Assembly: GCA_937899275.1 (NCBI GenBank)
Contig: CALBPE010000113.1
Coordinates: 1-52,807 of the forward strand
From: an uncultured Chlamydiae bacterium
Lineage (GTDB): Bacteria > Chlamydiota > Chlamydiia > Chlamydiales > SM23-39
Direction of reading: 5' to 3'
DNA: 52,807 nt
The translations under genes and the position numbers were made by a program. Positions within the stretch are counted from its first letter, which is position 1. Each line of letters starts with the position of its first letter. Below are positions 25,545 through 34,897 of the stretch, piece by piece. The notes beneath the pieces are model-generated. The model saw only the letters and a list, made by a program, of their open reading frames with translations, was not told the origin of the DNA and did not search any database.

Positions 25545-26288
25545 TTACACACGAGAGGATGGAATCAACCAAGAACCCTTACAAATCGCTTTACGCACAA
25601 CAGGTGGAAAAAGCTTAGAAAGCAAGCAAAAGTACAACCTAGGGTCAGAACAAAGGTGTTTATGACAGTTTTTGGCCATCTCTGAGAGCCTTTCACATAG
25701 TATCGATTTACTACGTATATTAGCCCTACTTAGGTTTTGCACCTGAGCGACTATCTGCGATAAGGTGGTCACATCATGATGATCTTCCGGCATCTTCTCA
25801 ACATACGCATCCATAAATCCCACATAAGATTCTATAAAACGTATGTCATCGAAGGCTTTACCATTATGCGTATCTTTTTGAGGATACAATTTTTGTACTA
25901 CTTTCTTGCATAAAGATTGATTTTGAATAAAGTACCTTGCTGGATTAGAGCGCATCTGGCTGAAGTTTTTCTGCATTACTTTTGTATCTCGGAATAAGAT
26001 GACCGATTTTAAACTAATCAAAAAACCTAAGATCCCTAAAAAAGTAGATGATATGTACATAGCAGCAAATGCTGTCAAAACAGCAATTGCCATGCAGGCA
26101 ATAGAATAAATACGCCAGTGATTTAAGGCATTTTTATGTTGATCCCAAGGATAAGATGGATAGCTATCGAGAGATATACGCTGAAAACTCAAGAAATTTT
26201 CACCTTCTCCCTCTGTACATCGCACATACACAGTACGATCGTATTGTGTAATGCCAGGTCCTGGGATAATGCGTATTTCTGCTGTCAT
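25545..26288 (-). CDS. Tandem paralogue 4: paired-transmembrane (Inc-like) protein
   Basis: A 247-residue protein with a longer N-terminus than its neighbours, then SYPWDQHKNALNHWRIYSIA, two hydrophobic segments (60-79 and 82-99) and RDTKVMQKNFSQMRSNPARY, nearly the same as in paralogue 3. The C-terminal domain contains the shared motif NCHKHLCSDPRLYFCLLSKL, matching RCHEYICNNTDLYRLLSCRL in paralogue 3. GGAG precedes the ATG. Likely first of the array in transcription order. Confidence 0.65.
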   Translation of the reverse strand: MTAEIRIIPGPGITQYDRTVYVRCTEGEGENFLSFQRISLDSYPSYPWDQHKNALNHWRIYSIACMAIAVLTAFAAMYISSTFLGILGFLISLKSVILFRDTKVMQKNFSQMRSNPARYFIQNQSLCKKVVQKLYPQKDTHNGKAFDDIRFIESYVGFMDAYVEKMPEDHHDVTTLSQIVAQVQNLSRANIRSKSILCERLSEMAKNCHKHLCSDPRLYFCLLSKLFPPVVRKAICKGSWLIPSSRV

Positions 26289-26417
26289 CTCTCTACTCCG
26301 GATAATAGAGGGTTATTAAAAGATCTACTTTACAAAAATGCAGGGTTCTAAGGTAGAAAAAGCATTTTTTAATTAGGGATAATTATATAGTTTATTAAAA
26401 AAAATAAAAAGACTTAT

Positions 26418-26687
26418 TTAGATTAAGCAACATAATAAATAAACTTTTGATTCCCATAGATTGTTAAAATTTTTCTTAGAAACAGCTCCATTGTCCACCT
26501 CTAAAACCTGCTTTCTACATAGATTAGTCTGCTGGGCTAAATGCGCAAAATCAAGCACACAAACAGCGGAGATGCAGCTAATTGCCAAAGCGATAGTCGA
26601 TCCTATGGGATACGCCCCCAAAAGACTGATAAAAGTAGAAAAAGCTTGCAAGGCAATGAAAGTAACAATAAATGCGCAACCTTTCAA
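26418..26687 (-). pseudogene. Fragment of a small hydrophobic protein related to the gene at 27259
   Basis: The frame contains FIVTFIALQAFSTFISLLGA and a second hydrophobic stretch (IALAISCISAVCVLDFAHLA). This resembles the beginning of the hairpin in the protein at 27259-27705 (RITFIALESLAYLAG). The only possible start is TTG at 26687 with no ribosome site, and the frame is closed upstream without an ATG, so the 5' end looks lost. A plus-strand open frame covers the same bases but has no family support. Confidence 0.35.
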
Positions 26688-26882
26688 ATTTAGAACGTGC
26701 GCACTTGGTTTTTTTCGTCAAATTAGCCAGATGTACCAGGAAATTTTGCTATTACAAAGATTAAACTCCTATCGACAAGAATCTTCCATTTGATAGAAGT
26801 TTTAGTTTAATCATGTTAGCGCGGTTTACAAATTTACACCAAAAACATTCTTTTTGGCGTAAATTCGCTATAAAAAAGGGCT

Positions 26883-27182
26883 TTATGGCTTATGGGGTCT
26901 GAGCAATAAGGCATAAGCGATCCTGGCAAAGATCCCTGTAATTAATGTAGTTCCAATAGACATTGTGATCAATGCAGCTGTAAAGCTTGCACCTTGACAC
27001 GCTACAATGGTAGAAAAAGTAGTAAAGAATATTGCTGATATATGGGCTAATAATTCTGAACCTAATACTGCTTGTTTTTTTTCTTGAGGTTGTCTGTCTA
27101 GATCTGGCACAAACAGAATCGAAATAGGGGTGTTGATAATTGGACTACATAAATTATTCAATGAGTTAAGTAAGGCAGTCAT
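26883..27182 (-). CDS. Small hydrophobic-hairpin protein
   Basis: A 99-residue protein with a strong ribosome site (AGGAG, 6 bases before ATG). Two long hydrophobic segments (about residues 44-67 and 69-92: LAHISAIFFTTFSTIVACQG, then ALITMSIGTTLITGIFARIA) lie close together, with short polar ends. It looks like a minimal inclusion-membrane-type protein. No family recognised. Confidence 0.6.
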   Translation of the reverse strand: MTALLNSLNNLCSPIINTPISILFVPDLDRQPQEKKQAVLGSELLAHISAIFFTTFSTIVACQGASFTAALITMSIGTTLITGIFARIAYALLLRPHKP

Positions 27183-27258
27183 AAAATTCTCCTGATTTTT
27201 CTAGTGAAATTATAAAGTAAACGCGCAATAAAGGCCATTAGTAATTATGAAAAACTTT

Positions 27259-27705
27259 TTATCTTTTTGAGAGGCCCAATAGTTCTCTTCTCATCGTTGA
27301 CCAAGAAAATGACTTATCTGCTTCTATTAACTCACATAATTTGTCTAATTTTCTAGGCGAAGTCACATCTGTTTCGAAGCTCAAACCCATGTAACCCTGA
27401 AAGCCTGCCTTATAAAAACGTTTAGCTACCACATAAAGATACAACAGCTGCACGGACATGCTAAGACAAAATAACGTCGAAATCAGACCACAAAGTGTTA
27501 CAAAAGCGCCAATAGGAGAGGCCATAGAAACCACTCCCATACTGATGGCAAATGTAACGCTGAAAGCTCCCGCAAGATAAGCAAGAGATTCTAAAGCGAT
27601 AAAAGTTATCCGAGAATACAGTTCTTTATATGAAGTAGGCGGAATAAGATCTAAAGACATAGAAGGAAAAGAAGACAAAGGAGTTATACTTAGTGTACTA
27701 CTCAT
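27259..27705 (-). CDS. Small paired-transmembrane protein
   Basis: The 148 residues have a Ser/Pro/Leu-rich N-terminus, two adjacent hydrophobic segments (about residues 32-60 and 65-90, TFIALESLAYLAGAFSVTFA and the GAFVTLCGLISTLFCLSMSV stretch) and a charged C-terminal tail. Related to the fragment at 26418-26687. The layout again suits an inclusion-membrane protein. It is the last accessory gene before rseP and is separated from it by about 120 AT-rich bases. Confidence 0.6.
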   Translation of the reverse strand: MSSTLSITPLSSFPSMSLDLIPPTSYKELYSRITFIALESLAYLAGAFSVTFAISMGVVSMASPIGAFVTLCGLISTLFCLSMSVQLLYLYVVAKRFYKAGFQGYMGLSFETDVTSPRKLDKLCELIEADKSFSWSTMRRELLGLSKR

Positions 27706-27824
27706 AACAGTCCATTTGTTGTTTTCATTTAAGATTTTAACTAGAATTAAATAAAGAAACCAATAAAAACTTTTTTACAACAAATAAGTTTATTTTTATT
27801 TTTTTTCAATTAAAAAATAGTTCT

Positions 27825-29768
27825 CTAGTTAAAAAAACGGATAATTAGCCGGGAAATATCATGATACGTCACAAATAAGATAAACCCTATCAACAAGATC
27901 ACAAAAGGGATGATGAGCCTCTCCATAGTTTTTGCTTTTAAAGGTTTTTTTGTGACCATCTCTACACAGGAAAGCACAATATGACCTCCATCTAAAACAG
28001 GGATCGGAAATAGGTTTAAAAGGGCTAAATTTAAGCTAATAAGACCCATCCAGAAAAGGGCCTCTTTTGCACCTAAAGACCAGCTGTGTTGCACAACATG
28101 GATCATGCCTACGGGACCAGAGAGCCATTTGGGGTTTAGGTTCCCAGAAAATAGAGAATACATCGTATGAGCTGTTTCAGAAAAAGCTTCGCTAAATAGC
28201 GCAAACGGCGAGGGGTTATAACGCACAGTGCGATCGCGTAAAATAGCCCCTAAATAGGGCTGCTTTTTCTGTTTCTCCAAGAAAGCTGTCATTTTCTCCC
28301 GTTTTTCTGGAGAAGAAACCTCTTGAATGATACTTGCTTGCTTAGCAAAAGCTTGGAGAAGCTGGTGTTTTTGATCTGAAGGGGGAAATTGCGCAATAGG
28401 CACCGGCTCAATAGGACGCAGTAAATATAAATTTCCTGAATGAGACACACGCTTTTCCTGGCCAATACTTTGCACAATATTTTGCAGATCTTTTACAGAA
28501 AAAGAGTGGTCAAATGCTTGATCTGCTTGGTTCCAAGAAATGGTTTTTTGTATTTGAGGATCTCTTTGGACAACAATAAGCGACTGTTTATTTTGTAGGC
28601 GGCGCAAAAGCTCTTCTGTAGAGTGCACCTTTTTACCACCGATTGCGATGATCTGATCTTGCGGCTTTAATGGATGGAAAAAAGGACACCTTGCGCAGGA
28701 AACAAAAGCTTTTTCCTCATCTTTAGGATCGATAAAACGCATGGGTTTCATTACAGTAAGATCAGAGCTCAGTTTATAGGGGATAAAATAGAGAGTATCT
28801 AGCTTATGATCGAGTAGACCTGCCTCATAGCGAAGGTCCATGAAATCAGCAGCATCTTCTTCTTGTAAAAGGAGCTCTTCTAAAGCGGGCCTAGGAATTT
28901 TTGAGTGAAATATTTTCCCGTCTCTTTTTACTGTAAGAAATACAGAGGGCTCTGCCAGTAAAGCTTTTAGCTGGGTTACAGAAAATATGAGCTGTCCATC
29001 GACCCAAAAAATGCGATCTTTTGGCTGAATACCGCTTTGAGCCAGAGGCGCTCCAGGGAATTTCTGGCTAGGCTCTTCGTAAATAAGATAGCTTGCAGGA
29101 GCAAAAATCCCTAGAGTATGCCTTCCTGCATCCATTTGTCTTGGATCTTGATAGGGGGTTAACGTATAGGAAAAAGGGGCTTTTTCCTGATCTAAGTAAT
29201 CGATTTTCAGCCCATGAATCGCTGTATGCTCTTTTGGAATAACAGAAGAGAGAAGCAGGTCTTTGGCGCCGGAAAACGGCTTATGGTTGAGCTCTAAAAT
29301 AGCATCTCCTGGCCGGACGCCTTGCTGGTATAAGGCGGATTTTTTATCGACCCAGCCAATACGACTGGTAAATTCAGTAAAAGACTTTTCTCTCCCTCCA
29401 GAAAACCAAAGAACAGTGAAAGCTAAAAAGGCAAATACGATATTGACAAAAGGCCCCATAAAAGCTACTTGAATACGCTTCCATGGAGAACTACCAAAAA
29501 ACCCATCTTTAATTTCTGCGGGCTCTTTACTACCCTCTTTTTGCATGCCTGCAATTTTCAGGTACCCACCATAAGTTAAAAAACAAAGGCGCCTATCCAC
29601 TCCCCTTTTATCGGTCCAGCGGATAATAGGCCTTCCAAAACCGATGGCAAAAGCCTCGACACGCATGCCCACTTTCCTTGCCATTACGTAGTGACCCATT
29701 TCATGGATAAACACCAAAAAACCCAGGCCTAAAATAGCTAATAGTCCATAAATAATTGTCATAATCAT
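27825..29768 (-). CDS. rseP: Site-2 intramembrane zinc protease RseP
   Basis: Cleaves membrane-bound substrates within the bilayer. Residues 22-26 are HEMGH, the zinc motif in the first membrane helix; the third ligand lies in NLFPIPVLDGGH (LDG at 592-594). A long periplasmic middle (about residues 120-520) with PDZ-like repeats (RPGDAILELNHKPF, QPKDRIFWVDGQLI, KPQDQIIAIGGKKV) is larger than in E. coli, as in other chlamydiae. Its ATG overlaps the dxr stop by four bases. Last gene of the ytg-dxr-rseP operon. Confidence 0.95.
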   Translation of the reverse strand: MIMTIIYGLLAILGLGFLVFIHEMGHYVMARKVGMRVEAFAIGFGRPIIRWTDKRGVDRRLCFLTYGGYLKIAGMQKEGSKEPAEIKDGFFGSSPWKRIQVAFMGPFVNIVFAFLAFTVLWFSGGREKSFTEFTSRIGWVDKKSALYQQGVRPGDAILELNHKPFSGAKDLLLSSVIPKEHTAIHGLKIDYLDQEKAPFSYTLTPYQDPRQMDAGRHTLGIFAPASYLIYEEPSQKFPGAPLAQSGIQPKDRIFWVDGQLIFSVTQLKALLAEPSVFLTVKRDGKIFHSKIPRPALEELLLQEEDAADFMDLRYEAGLLDHKLDTLYFIPYKLSSDLTVMKPMRFIDPKDEEKAFVSCARCPFFHPLKPQDQIIAIGGKKVHSTEELLRRLQNKQSLIVVQRDPQIQKTISWNQADQAFDHSFSVKDLQNIVQSIGQEKRVSHSGNLYLLRPIEPVPIAQFPPSDQKHQLLQAFAKQASIIQEVSSPEKREKMTAFLEKQKKQPYLGAILRDRTVRYNPSPFALFSEAFSETAHTMYSLFSGNLNPKWLSGPVGMIHVVQHSWSLGAKEALFWMGLISLNLALLNLFPIPVLDGGHIVLSCVEMVTKKPLKAKTMERLIIPFVILLIGFILFVTYHDISRLIIRFFN

Positions 29769-30895
29769 ACTTCGAGAGCCTTACTTCTTGCTTCTAGATC
29801 TACTTGTCTTACATCGTACAATGATAGCAAATCCCTAGACTGATGCAAAGAAAGGATTTCTTCCAATTTCTCTCCAATTTCTTTCCAAGAGATCTTTTCC
29901 TGCAAAAACCTTTCCACTAAAGTTTCATTGGCGGCGTTAAGAGCGCAAGAAAAAGAAGACTTTTCTCGGAGAGCCTTTTCCGCTAACGCAAGGCAGGGAA
30001 ATGCTTTTCTATCTGGCGCGTAAAACGTCAGAGAGGGATTTTCTACAAAAGAGAAAGAAGATTTTTTTATTTCTCTTCTTTCTGGATAAGTCAGTGCATA
30101 TTGTAAAGGAATTTTCATATCGGGCTCTGCAAGCTGGGCAATGAGATTTCCATCTCGGTATTCAACAAAACTATGAACGATACTTTCTGGATGAACCACT
30201 ACAGAGATTTCTTCTGGCTTTAAAGAAAAAAGGTGCATAGCTTCAATGATCTCTAATCCTTTATTCATCAGCGTTGAAGAGTCGATGGTGATTTTCGATC
30301 CCATAGACCATTTAGGATGTTTTAGCGCCTGTGCAAGCGTTACCGCTGAAAGCTCCTCTTTGCTGTAGCGGAAAAACGGCCCTCCAGAAGCAGTTAGAAT
30401 GATTTTTTTTAGCTCGCTTTTTTTCCCCGATCGAAGGCATTGATGGATCGCAGCATGTTCGCTATCTATCGGAAGAATCAACCCATTTTTCCTTTCGCAG
30501 GCCTGCATAATCAAGGAACCTGCAGACACTAAAATTTCTTTATTCGCAAGGAGGATTCTTTTTCCTTCTTCTAAGGCAGCAAGGCATGGACCTACTGCTT
30601 TCGATCCACTTAATGCAAAAACAGCTGCGTCCACATCAGACAGTCTGACCGATTCCATCAATCCATCTAAACCGCTTACAACCTGAGTAAAAGGAAGGGC
30701 TTTTGCTAAGTCCTTACGCTTTTTCTCATCGTAGATAACAACCATCTTTGGTCTATAGCGAACCGCCTGCTCGTATAAAAGAGTAGCGTTTTGCTTTGCA
30801 GCTAGTACCGTTACCTTAAGATCGGCAAAGCTATCGATGACCTTTAGTGCATTTTTCCCAACAGAACCTGTGGACCCTAGTAGTGCGATATTCAA
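29765..30895 (-). CDS. dxr: 1-deoxy-D-xylulose 5-phosphate reductoisomerase
   Basis: The second step of the MEP isoprenoid pathway, which supplies the undecaprenyl carrier used by the cell-wall genes here. NADPH motif GSTGSVGKNAL (7-17), the metal/substrate residues in LPIDSEHAAIHQCL (Asp and Glu) and the loop SGGPFF and KWSMGSKITIDSSTLMNKGL are all present. 376 residues, normal length. ATGA-type overlaps with ytgD and rseP show tight co-translation. Confidence 0.97.
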   Translation of the reverse strand: MNIALLGSTGSVGKNALKVIDSFADLKVTVLAAKQNATLLYEQAVRYRPKMVVIYDEKKRKDLAKALPFTQVVSGLDGLMESVRLSDVDAAVFALSGSKAVGPCLAALEEGKRILLANKEILVSAGSLIMQACERKNGLILPIDSEHAAIHQCLRSGKKSELKKIILTASGGPFFRYSKEELSAVTLAQALKHPKWSMGSKITIDSSTLMNKGLEIIEAMHLFSLKPEEISVVVHPESIVHSFVEYRDGNLIAQLAEPDMKIPLQYALTYPERREIKKSSFSFVENPSLTFYAPDRKAFPCLALAEKALREKSSFSCALNAANETLVERFLQEKISWKEIGEKLEEILSLHQSRDLLSLYDVRQVDLEARSKALEV

Positions 30896-31857
30896 GTGAT
30901 GACCTGCCTTCTCATTTGTCTTCTAATCGACTGATACGCAAGCATACATCCATACTCGATAAATAAAAAGACTGTGACAAGAGCGCCTGTAGAAAGCGCA
31001 ACAGAATACACCGACAAGATATGTCGAGAAAATGCTACGCCCACAATCGATGCTATCGAGCCAAATAGTGGGGAAAAAAAGACAATTTTCGACAGATGCG
31101 CTGTACACAATCTAGCGCATAAATAGGGCACGACTAAAAATGATAGCACCAACACAATACCTGTAGCGCGGAAAGATGCAATGATCGTAATTGCTGTTAA
31201 AAACAGCAAAACGTACTGACAAAGCGCCAAACTACTTCCTAAACTCTTAGCTAAGATCGGATCAAAACTAGTAATTTTTAGTGCGGGGTAAAGCGCAGCT
31301 AAAAAAGCGCTGTTCAATAGCGCTACGTAAAAAAGCAGCCGCAAATCTTGTAAACAAGCGCCATCAATACTCCCCGTAACAAGATCGATGCCCATATGCA
31401 TATTTCGTGTAAAAAGGGTGACTAAAAGGATCCCTAAAGCAAAAATCGCATTGAATGCAAGGCCGATCCCCGCATCTTTTTGAATTCCTAATCCTTTCGT
31501 CAAAAAAAGCTCTAATAAAGCAGTGATCCATGCGGAGAATAACGCTGAGATAAATAGGTAGATCGGATACTGGTATAAATCGGAGAGATCAACCAACAAA
31601 AACCGGATGGAAAGAAACGCTATGATGACACCAAAAAGGACCGTATGAGACAAAGCTGTTGCAATCATCAACATACGACGAAGCAGTAAAAACACGCCGA
31701 TGATTCCTGTAGCAATCGAAAAAAAGAACAAAGAAAAAATCTGCACTTCGTCTATAGAAAGGTCCTGAAAAGAAAGAGCTCCTGTCGCATACAAAAATAG
31801 CCTGTAGAAAAAAAGCTGTAAAAATGGAAAAAAGCTAAGATCCCAATAAGGATTCAT
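30892..31857 (-). CDS. ytgD: Metal ABC transporter permease YtgD
   Basis: An ABC-3 family permease for iron or manganese. The 321 residues form about eight membrane helices; the motif TATALSHTVLFGVIIAFLS near residue 65 and the GIGLAFNAIFALGILLVTLF segment are typical. It overlaps the neighbouring genes by four bases each. In Chlamydia YtgC and YtgD form the channel with YtgB as ATPase and YtgA as the binding protein. Confidence 0.93.
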   Translation of the reverse strand: MNPYWDLSFFPFLQLFFYRLFLYATGALSFQDLSIDEVQIFSLFFFSIATGIIGVFLLLRRMLMIATALSHTVLFGVIIAFLSIRFLLVDLSDLYQYPIYLFISALFSAWITALLELFLTKGLGIQKDAGIGLAFNAIFALGILLVTLFTRNMHMGIDLVTGSIDGACLQDLRLLFYVALLNSAFLAALYPALKITSFDPILAKSLGSSLALCQYVLLFLTAITIIASFRATGIVLVLSFLVVPYLCARLCTAHLSKIVFFSPLFGSIASIVGVAFSRHILSVYSVALSTGALVTVFLFIEYGCMLAYQSIRRQMRRQVIT

Positions 31858-33140
31858 GCAAACCGCCCAGGAATTGGTTTTTCATGTGGATCCATCTCAG
31901 GGCTTTCCAATAGCGCATCTAACCTAAGAGCCATTTCTGGTGTAATGATATGCTCCATTTCTTCTGCACTTACATGCACATGTTTTGACGGCATATGCAT
32001 ATACTTTGTCAAATAAACTTCCCAAAGCCTGTGAAAGCGGATGAGCCGAAGGGCCTTACGACTCCCTTCTTTAGTCAACTCGTATAGGCCGCTTTTTTTA
32101 CACAAAAGCCCCTCTCTTTGTAGATACCACAAACTAATCCAAAGAGGCAGGTAAGGAATCGATTCCGTTTGGTATAGATCAGAAAAGCCTTGTTGTTTTT
32201 TATGGATCGCTTTGACGATATTTTCCTGTGTAGAGCGCAGTTGAAATGCAGCTTTCCGAATGATTTTCATAACAAAACCCTTTCTTGGAGAAAATACATA
32301 CGAAGCGATGACTAAAACAAGCGCGCTTAATACAATACTTGGACCTGTCGGCAAAAAAACAGGCTCGACTAACCCATTTTCTCTAGATAAAAAAAGGACA
32401 AATGCATTTCCCATTCCAGCAGAGGCAAGGCCAAAAAATCCAGCTAAAACAAACATCGAAGAAAGAGATTTAGAAAACACCCTCGCTGCACTTGCAGGAG
32501 CAATGAGCATAGCAGAAAGTAAAATCACGCCGCAGGCCCTCACTCCAATAACTACAGAAAAGACCAAACAAACAATGGAGAGGCGGGTAACTAAACGACC
32601 ACGTATACCAGATACCTGCATGTAGACTGGATCGAATAGATGGATTTGTAGTCGCCTGTAAAATAGGTACACAAAAGCTGTGATGCAAACGCTCATAACA
32701 GCATATAGAAGTAAATGCTCATCGAGTATGGTAACCACTTCTCCAAAAAGACATTTTTGCACTTCGACAAGTAGCGTAGGGCGCATTTTTTGTAGATAAC
32801 TTGCAAAAAGCAGACCCACAGCAAAAAAAGCGCTTAAAGTAGCTGTCATAGCAGCATCTGTAGAGACCTGTTTTTTTTCTAACCATTGCAAAAACATCGC
32901 AGCAAATAAGCTGGATAAAAACGCTCCCGTAAACAGATAGATCCAATGATCCGAAGAAAAAACGCCTGCAACTAAAGCGCCAATAATCATTCCTGGATAA
33001 GCTGCATGGGAGATCACTTCACTTACCAAGGCCCTTTTTTGTAAAAAAATACATACACCCATTAAAGCGGCTGCATAACAGATGAGGCAAGATCCTAAAA
33101 TTGGAGCTCGGTACAAAGGATCCAAAAAAAGGGCAAACAT
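31854..33140 (-). CDS. ytgC: Metal ABC permease fused to a DtxR-like repressor (YtgC-YtgR)
   Basis: A fusion of two functions in 428 residues. Residues 1-280 are an ABC-3 permease (SEVISHAAYPGMIIGALVAG is the permease motif), ending at SYVFSPRKGF. Residues about 285-428 are a soluble DtxR/MntR-like regulator: a winged helix (LPLWISLWYLQREGLLCKKS, then YELTKEGSRKALRLIRFHRL) and the dimerisation/metal motif (HVSAEEMEHIITPEMALRLD). In C. trachomatis this YtgR part is released by proteolysis and represses the operon when iron is present; the same is inferred here. Confidence 0.93.
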   Translation of the reverse strand: MFALFLDPLYRAPILGSCLICYAAALMGVCIFLQKRALVSEVISHAAYPGMIIGALVAGVFSSDHWIYLFTGAFLSSLFAAMFLQWLEKKQVSTDAAMTATLSAFFAVGLLFASYLQKMRPTLLVEVQKCLFGEVVTILDEHLLLYAVMSVCITAFVYLFYRRLQIHLFDPVYMQVSGIRGRLVTRLSIVCLVFSVVIGVRACGVILLSAMLIAPASAARVFSKSLSSMFVLAGFFGLASAGMGNAFVLFLSRENGLVEPVFLPTGPSIVLSALVLVIASYVFSPRKGFVMKIIRKAAFQLRSTQENIVKAIHKKQQGFSDLYQTESIPYLPLWISLWYLQREGLLCKKSGLYELTKEGSRKALRLIRFHRLWEVYLTKYMHMPSKHVHVSAEEMEHIITPEMALRLDALLESPEMDPHEKPIPGRFA

Positions 33141-33143
33141 AGC

Positions 33144-33908
33144 TTAAGGAGCTCCCTGCAACTTTTGAGAAAAGCGCTGCTTTACCTCTTCAAAAAGGTC
33201 ATGGTGATTGCGGTATAATGCAGTTATGTTTTCAGATGAAAGCACCTCTTTTGGAGGTCCCATAGCTAAAAGAGAGGTATGGAGTAAAATCAACTGATCG
33301 AAATAAGCAGCAGCAGTTGTAACGTCATGGTGCACTACGCAAATGGTAACACCTTTTGAGGTCAGTTCTTTGAGCAATTTAATGACGGTTTTTTCTGTTT
33401 CTACATCCACACCTTGAAAAGGCTCATCTAGAAAATACATTTCTGCTTCCTGGGCAAGTGCGCGGGCAATAAAGACCCGCTTTTGCTGCCCTCCAGAAAG
33501 ATCTGCAATTTGCCGATCTTTAAGGTGGTATAGCCCGAGCTGATCGAGGGCCCTTTCCGCTTCAATACGATCGGCTTTTCTTGCTCTTTTCCAAAAACCC
33601 ATCTTGTGATACCTACCCATCAATACCACTTCAAGCGCTGTGATCGGAAACGTCCAGTCGATCGCTTCTTTTTGGGGAATATAGGCAATATGTTTGCGCA
33701 CTTTGACAATATCTTTTCCCCAAAAAAGCACTTTGCCAGAACTGGGTTTTACCAACCCTAAAGCGGCTTTAATAAACGAACTTTTTCCAGCTCCGTTCGG
33801 CCCCATAATCCCCACAAGACTTCCCTTTTCAATCGAAAGGGAAAGGTTCCATAAAGAAAGCACCTTGTCATAATGTAAGGTAAGCTCTTCTACAACAAGC
33901 GGATTCAT
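33144..33908 (-). CDS. ytgB: Metal ABC transporter ATP-binding protein YtgB
   Basis: The ATPase of the metal importer at 254 residues: Walker A GPNGAGKS (36-43), the signature LSGGQ (137-141), Walker B followed by DEP (MYFLDEPFQG, about 157-166), and the switch His in VHHDV. The ATG overlaps the ytgA stop by four bases. Confidence 0.96.
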   Translation of the reverse strand: MNPLVVEELTLHYDKVLSLWNLSLSIEKGSLVGIMGPNGAGKSSFIKAALGLVKPSSGKVLFWGKDIVKVRKHIAYIPQKEAIDWTFPITALEVVLMGRYHKMGFWKRARKADRIEAERALDQLGLYHLKDRQIADLSGGQQKRVFIARALAQEAEMYFLDEPFQGVDVETEKTVIKLLKELTSKGVTICVVHHDVTTAAAYFDQLILLHTSLLAMGPPKEVLSSENITALYRNHHDLFEEVKQRFSQKLQGAP

Positions 33909-34897
33909 TGCAAATATTTCCTTAAAGTTTTTGCATTATGCTCCATCATGGAAAAATAGGTATGCGGCCCCATCGCATCGCCATAGAGAACATCGGGAGC
34001 AATTTCTATCTTTAATCCTCTTTTTTCTGCGCACTGTACAATTTTACGCAAGGAATCTTTTGATACATTGGATTCAGGAAAAACAGTAGCAATAGAAAAC
34101 TTTTCGGCAAAAAGCACCATATTTTCGATTGCTTTCCAAGTCAATTTCCCATCGGGAGCAAGTCCCGCAGGGGCTTGAAAACGAACTTTCCAACTCGTTT
34201 TATCTGCATCTAAAAGATAGGCCCTTGCGAAATAGTTAAATGCATCATGGCTGGTGATCACATAGCGCTTTTCTTCAGGAATCTGCTGCACCTCTTGTCG
34301 AATCATTAGGTGCAGATCTTTTAACCGTTTTTGCAAAACAAGAGCGTTTTGATGAAACACCTCCCGATGCTCTGGAAAACGGCTGCTTAACACATTTTCC
34401 ACAGCGCAGCTTGCTTCCAACCATAAAGATGCGTCCATCCAAATATGGGGATCGTATCCGCCACATGCGCAAGAAGTATCATGAGAGCAGTCTGCCGGAA
34501 GAATTTTCTCACCTGCCTGCTGAAAAACCAGATCGGCTACCCCCGCGCTATTGGGCAAATGATGTAAAATCTGCAACAAAGAAGCGCCGTGTTCTAAACC
34601 AAGGCCATGATAAAACACAAGGTCTGCTGCTTGGAACTTCTCTGCATCTCCTTTGACGAGCTCATAGCTGTGTGGATCTAGCTCCCCTTGAATCAGGACA
34701 AGGTCACAGACAAGGTCCCCACCAATACCTCGCACCAAATCACCGATCATCGCAGTTGTAGACAGCACGCGTATTTTATCACTGCGCATCCACTGCGAAA
34801 GCTCCCCTTGGCGCTCAGGCGTAGTACAGGCTACTTGCCATAAAAAAAAGAAATAACAAAAAAGCTTTTTCAAAGTTTTATAATCATAAATTTCCAC
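33905..34897 (-). CDS. ytgA: Metal-binding protein of the ABC importer, YtgA
   Basis: A cluster A-I periplasmic metal receptor (ZnuA/TroA type). Metal ligands expected of the family are visible: His in DPHSYEL, His in the DPHIWMD motif, His in TSHDAFNYFA, and Asp/Glu in the last third. A Cys/His patch (CSHDTSCACGG) sits in the loop before DPHIW. The hydrophobic start LFCYFFFLWQVAC suggests a lipoprotein, although Gln at -3 is unusual. Start uncertain: GTG 34897, or TTG 34873, which gives a cleaner signal peptide (MKKLFCYFFF). First gene of a six-gene operon. Confidence 0.92.
   Translation of the reverse strand: MEIYDYKTLKKLFCYFFFLWQVACTTPERQGELSQWMRSDKIRVLSTTAMIGDLVRGIGGDLVCDLVLIQGELDPHSYELVKGDAEKFQAADLVFYHGLGLEHGASLLQILHHLPNSAGVADLVFQQAGEKILPADCSHDTSCACGGYDPHIWMDASLWLEASCAVENVLSSRFPEHREVFHQNALVLQKRLKDLHLMIRQEVQQIPEEKRYVITSHDAFNYFARAYLLDADKTSWKVRFQAPAGLAPDGKLTWKAIENMVLFAEKFSIATVFPESNVSKDSLRKIVQCAEKRGLKIEIAPDVLYGDAMGPHTYFSMMEHNAKTLRKYLQ

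Noticed and set aside
26461-26793. Plus-strand open frame of 110 codons
   Set aside because: Its peptide shows no domain or membrane pattern, there is no ribosome site, and the opposite strand carries a hairpin fragment related to the gene at 27259.
22137-27705. Prophage or conjugative island
   Set aside because: There are no integrase, portal, capsid, relaxase or tra-type genes, no tRNA at the edges, and the genes are all small hairpin-type proteins.
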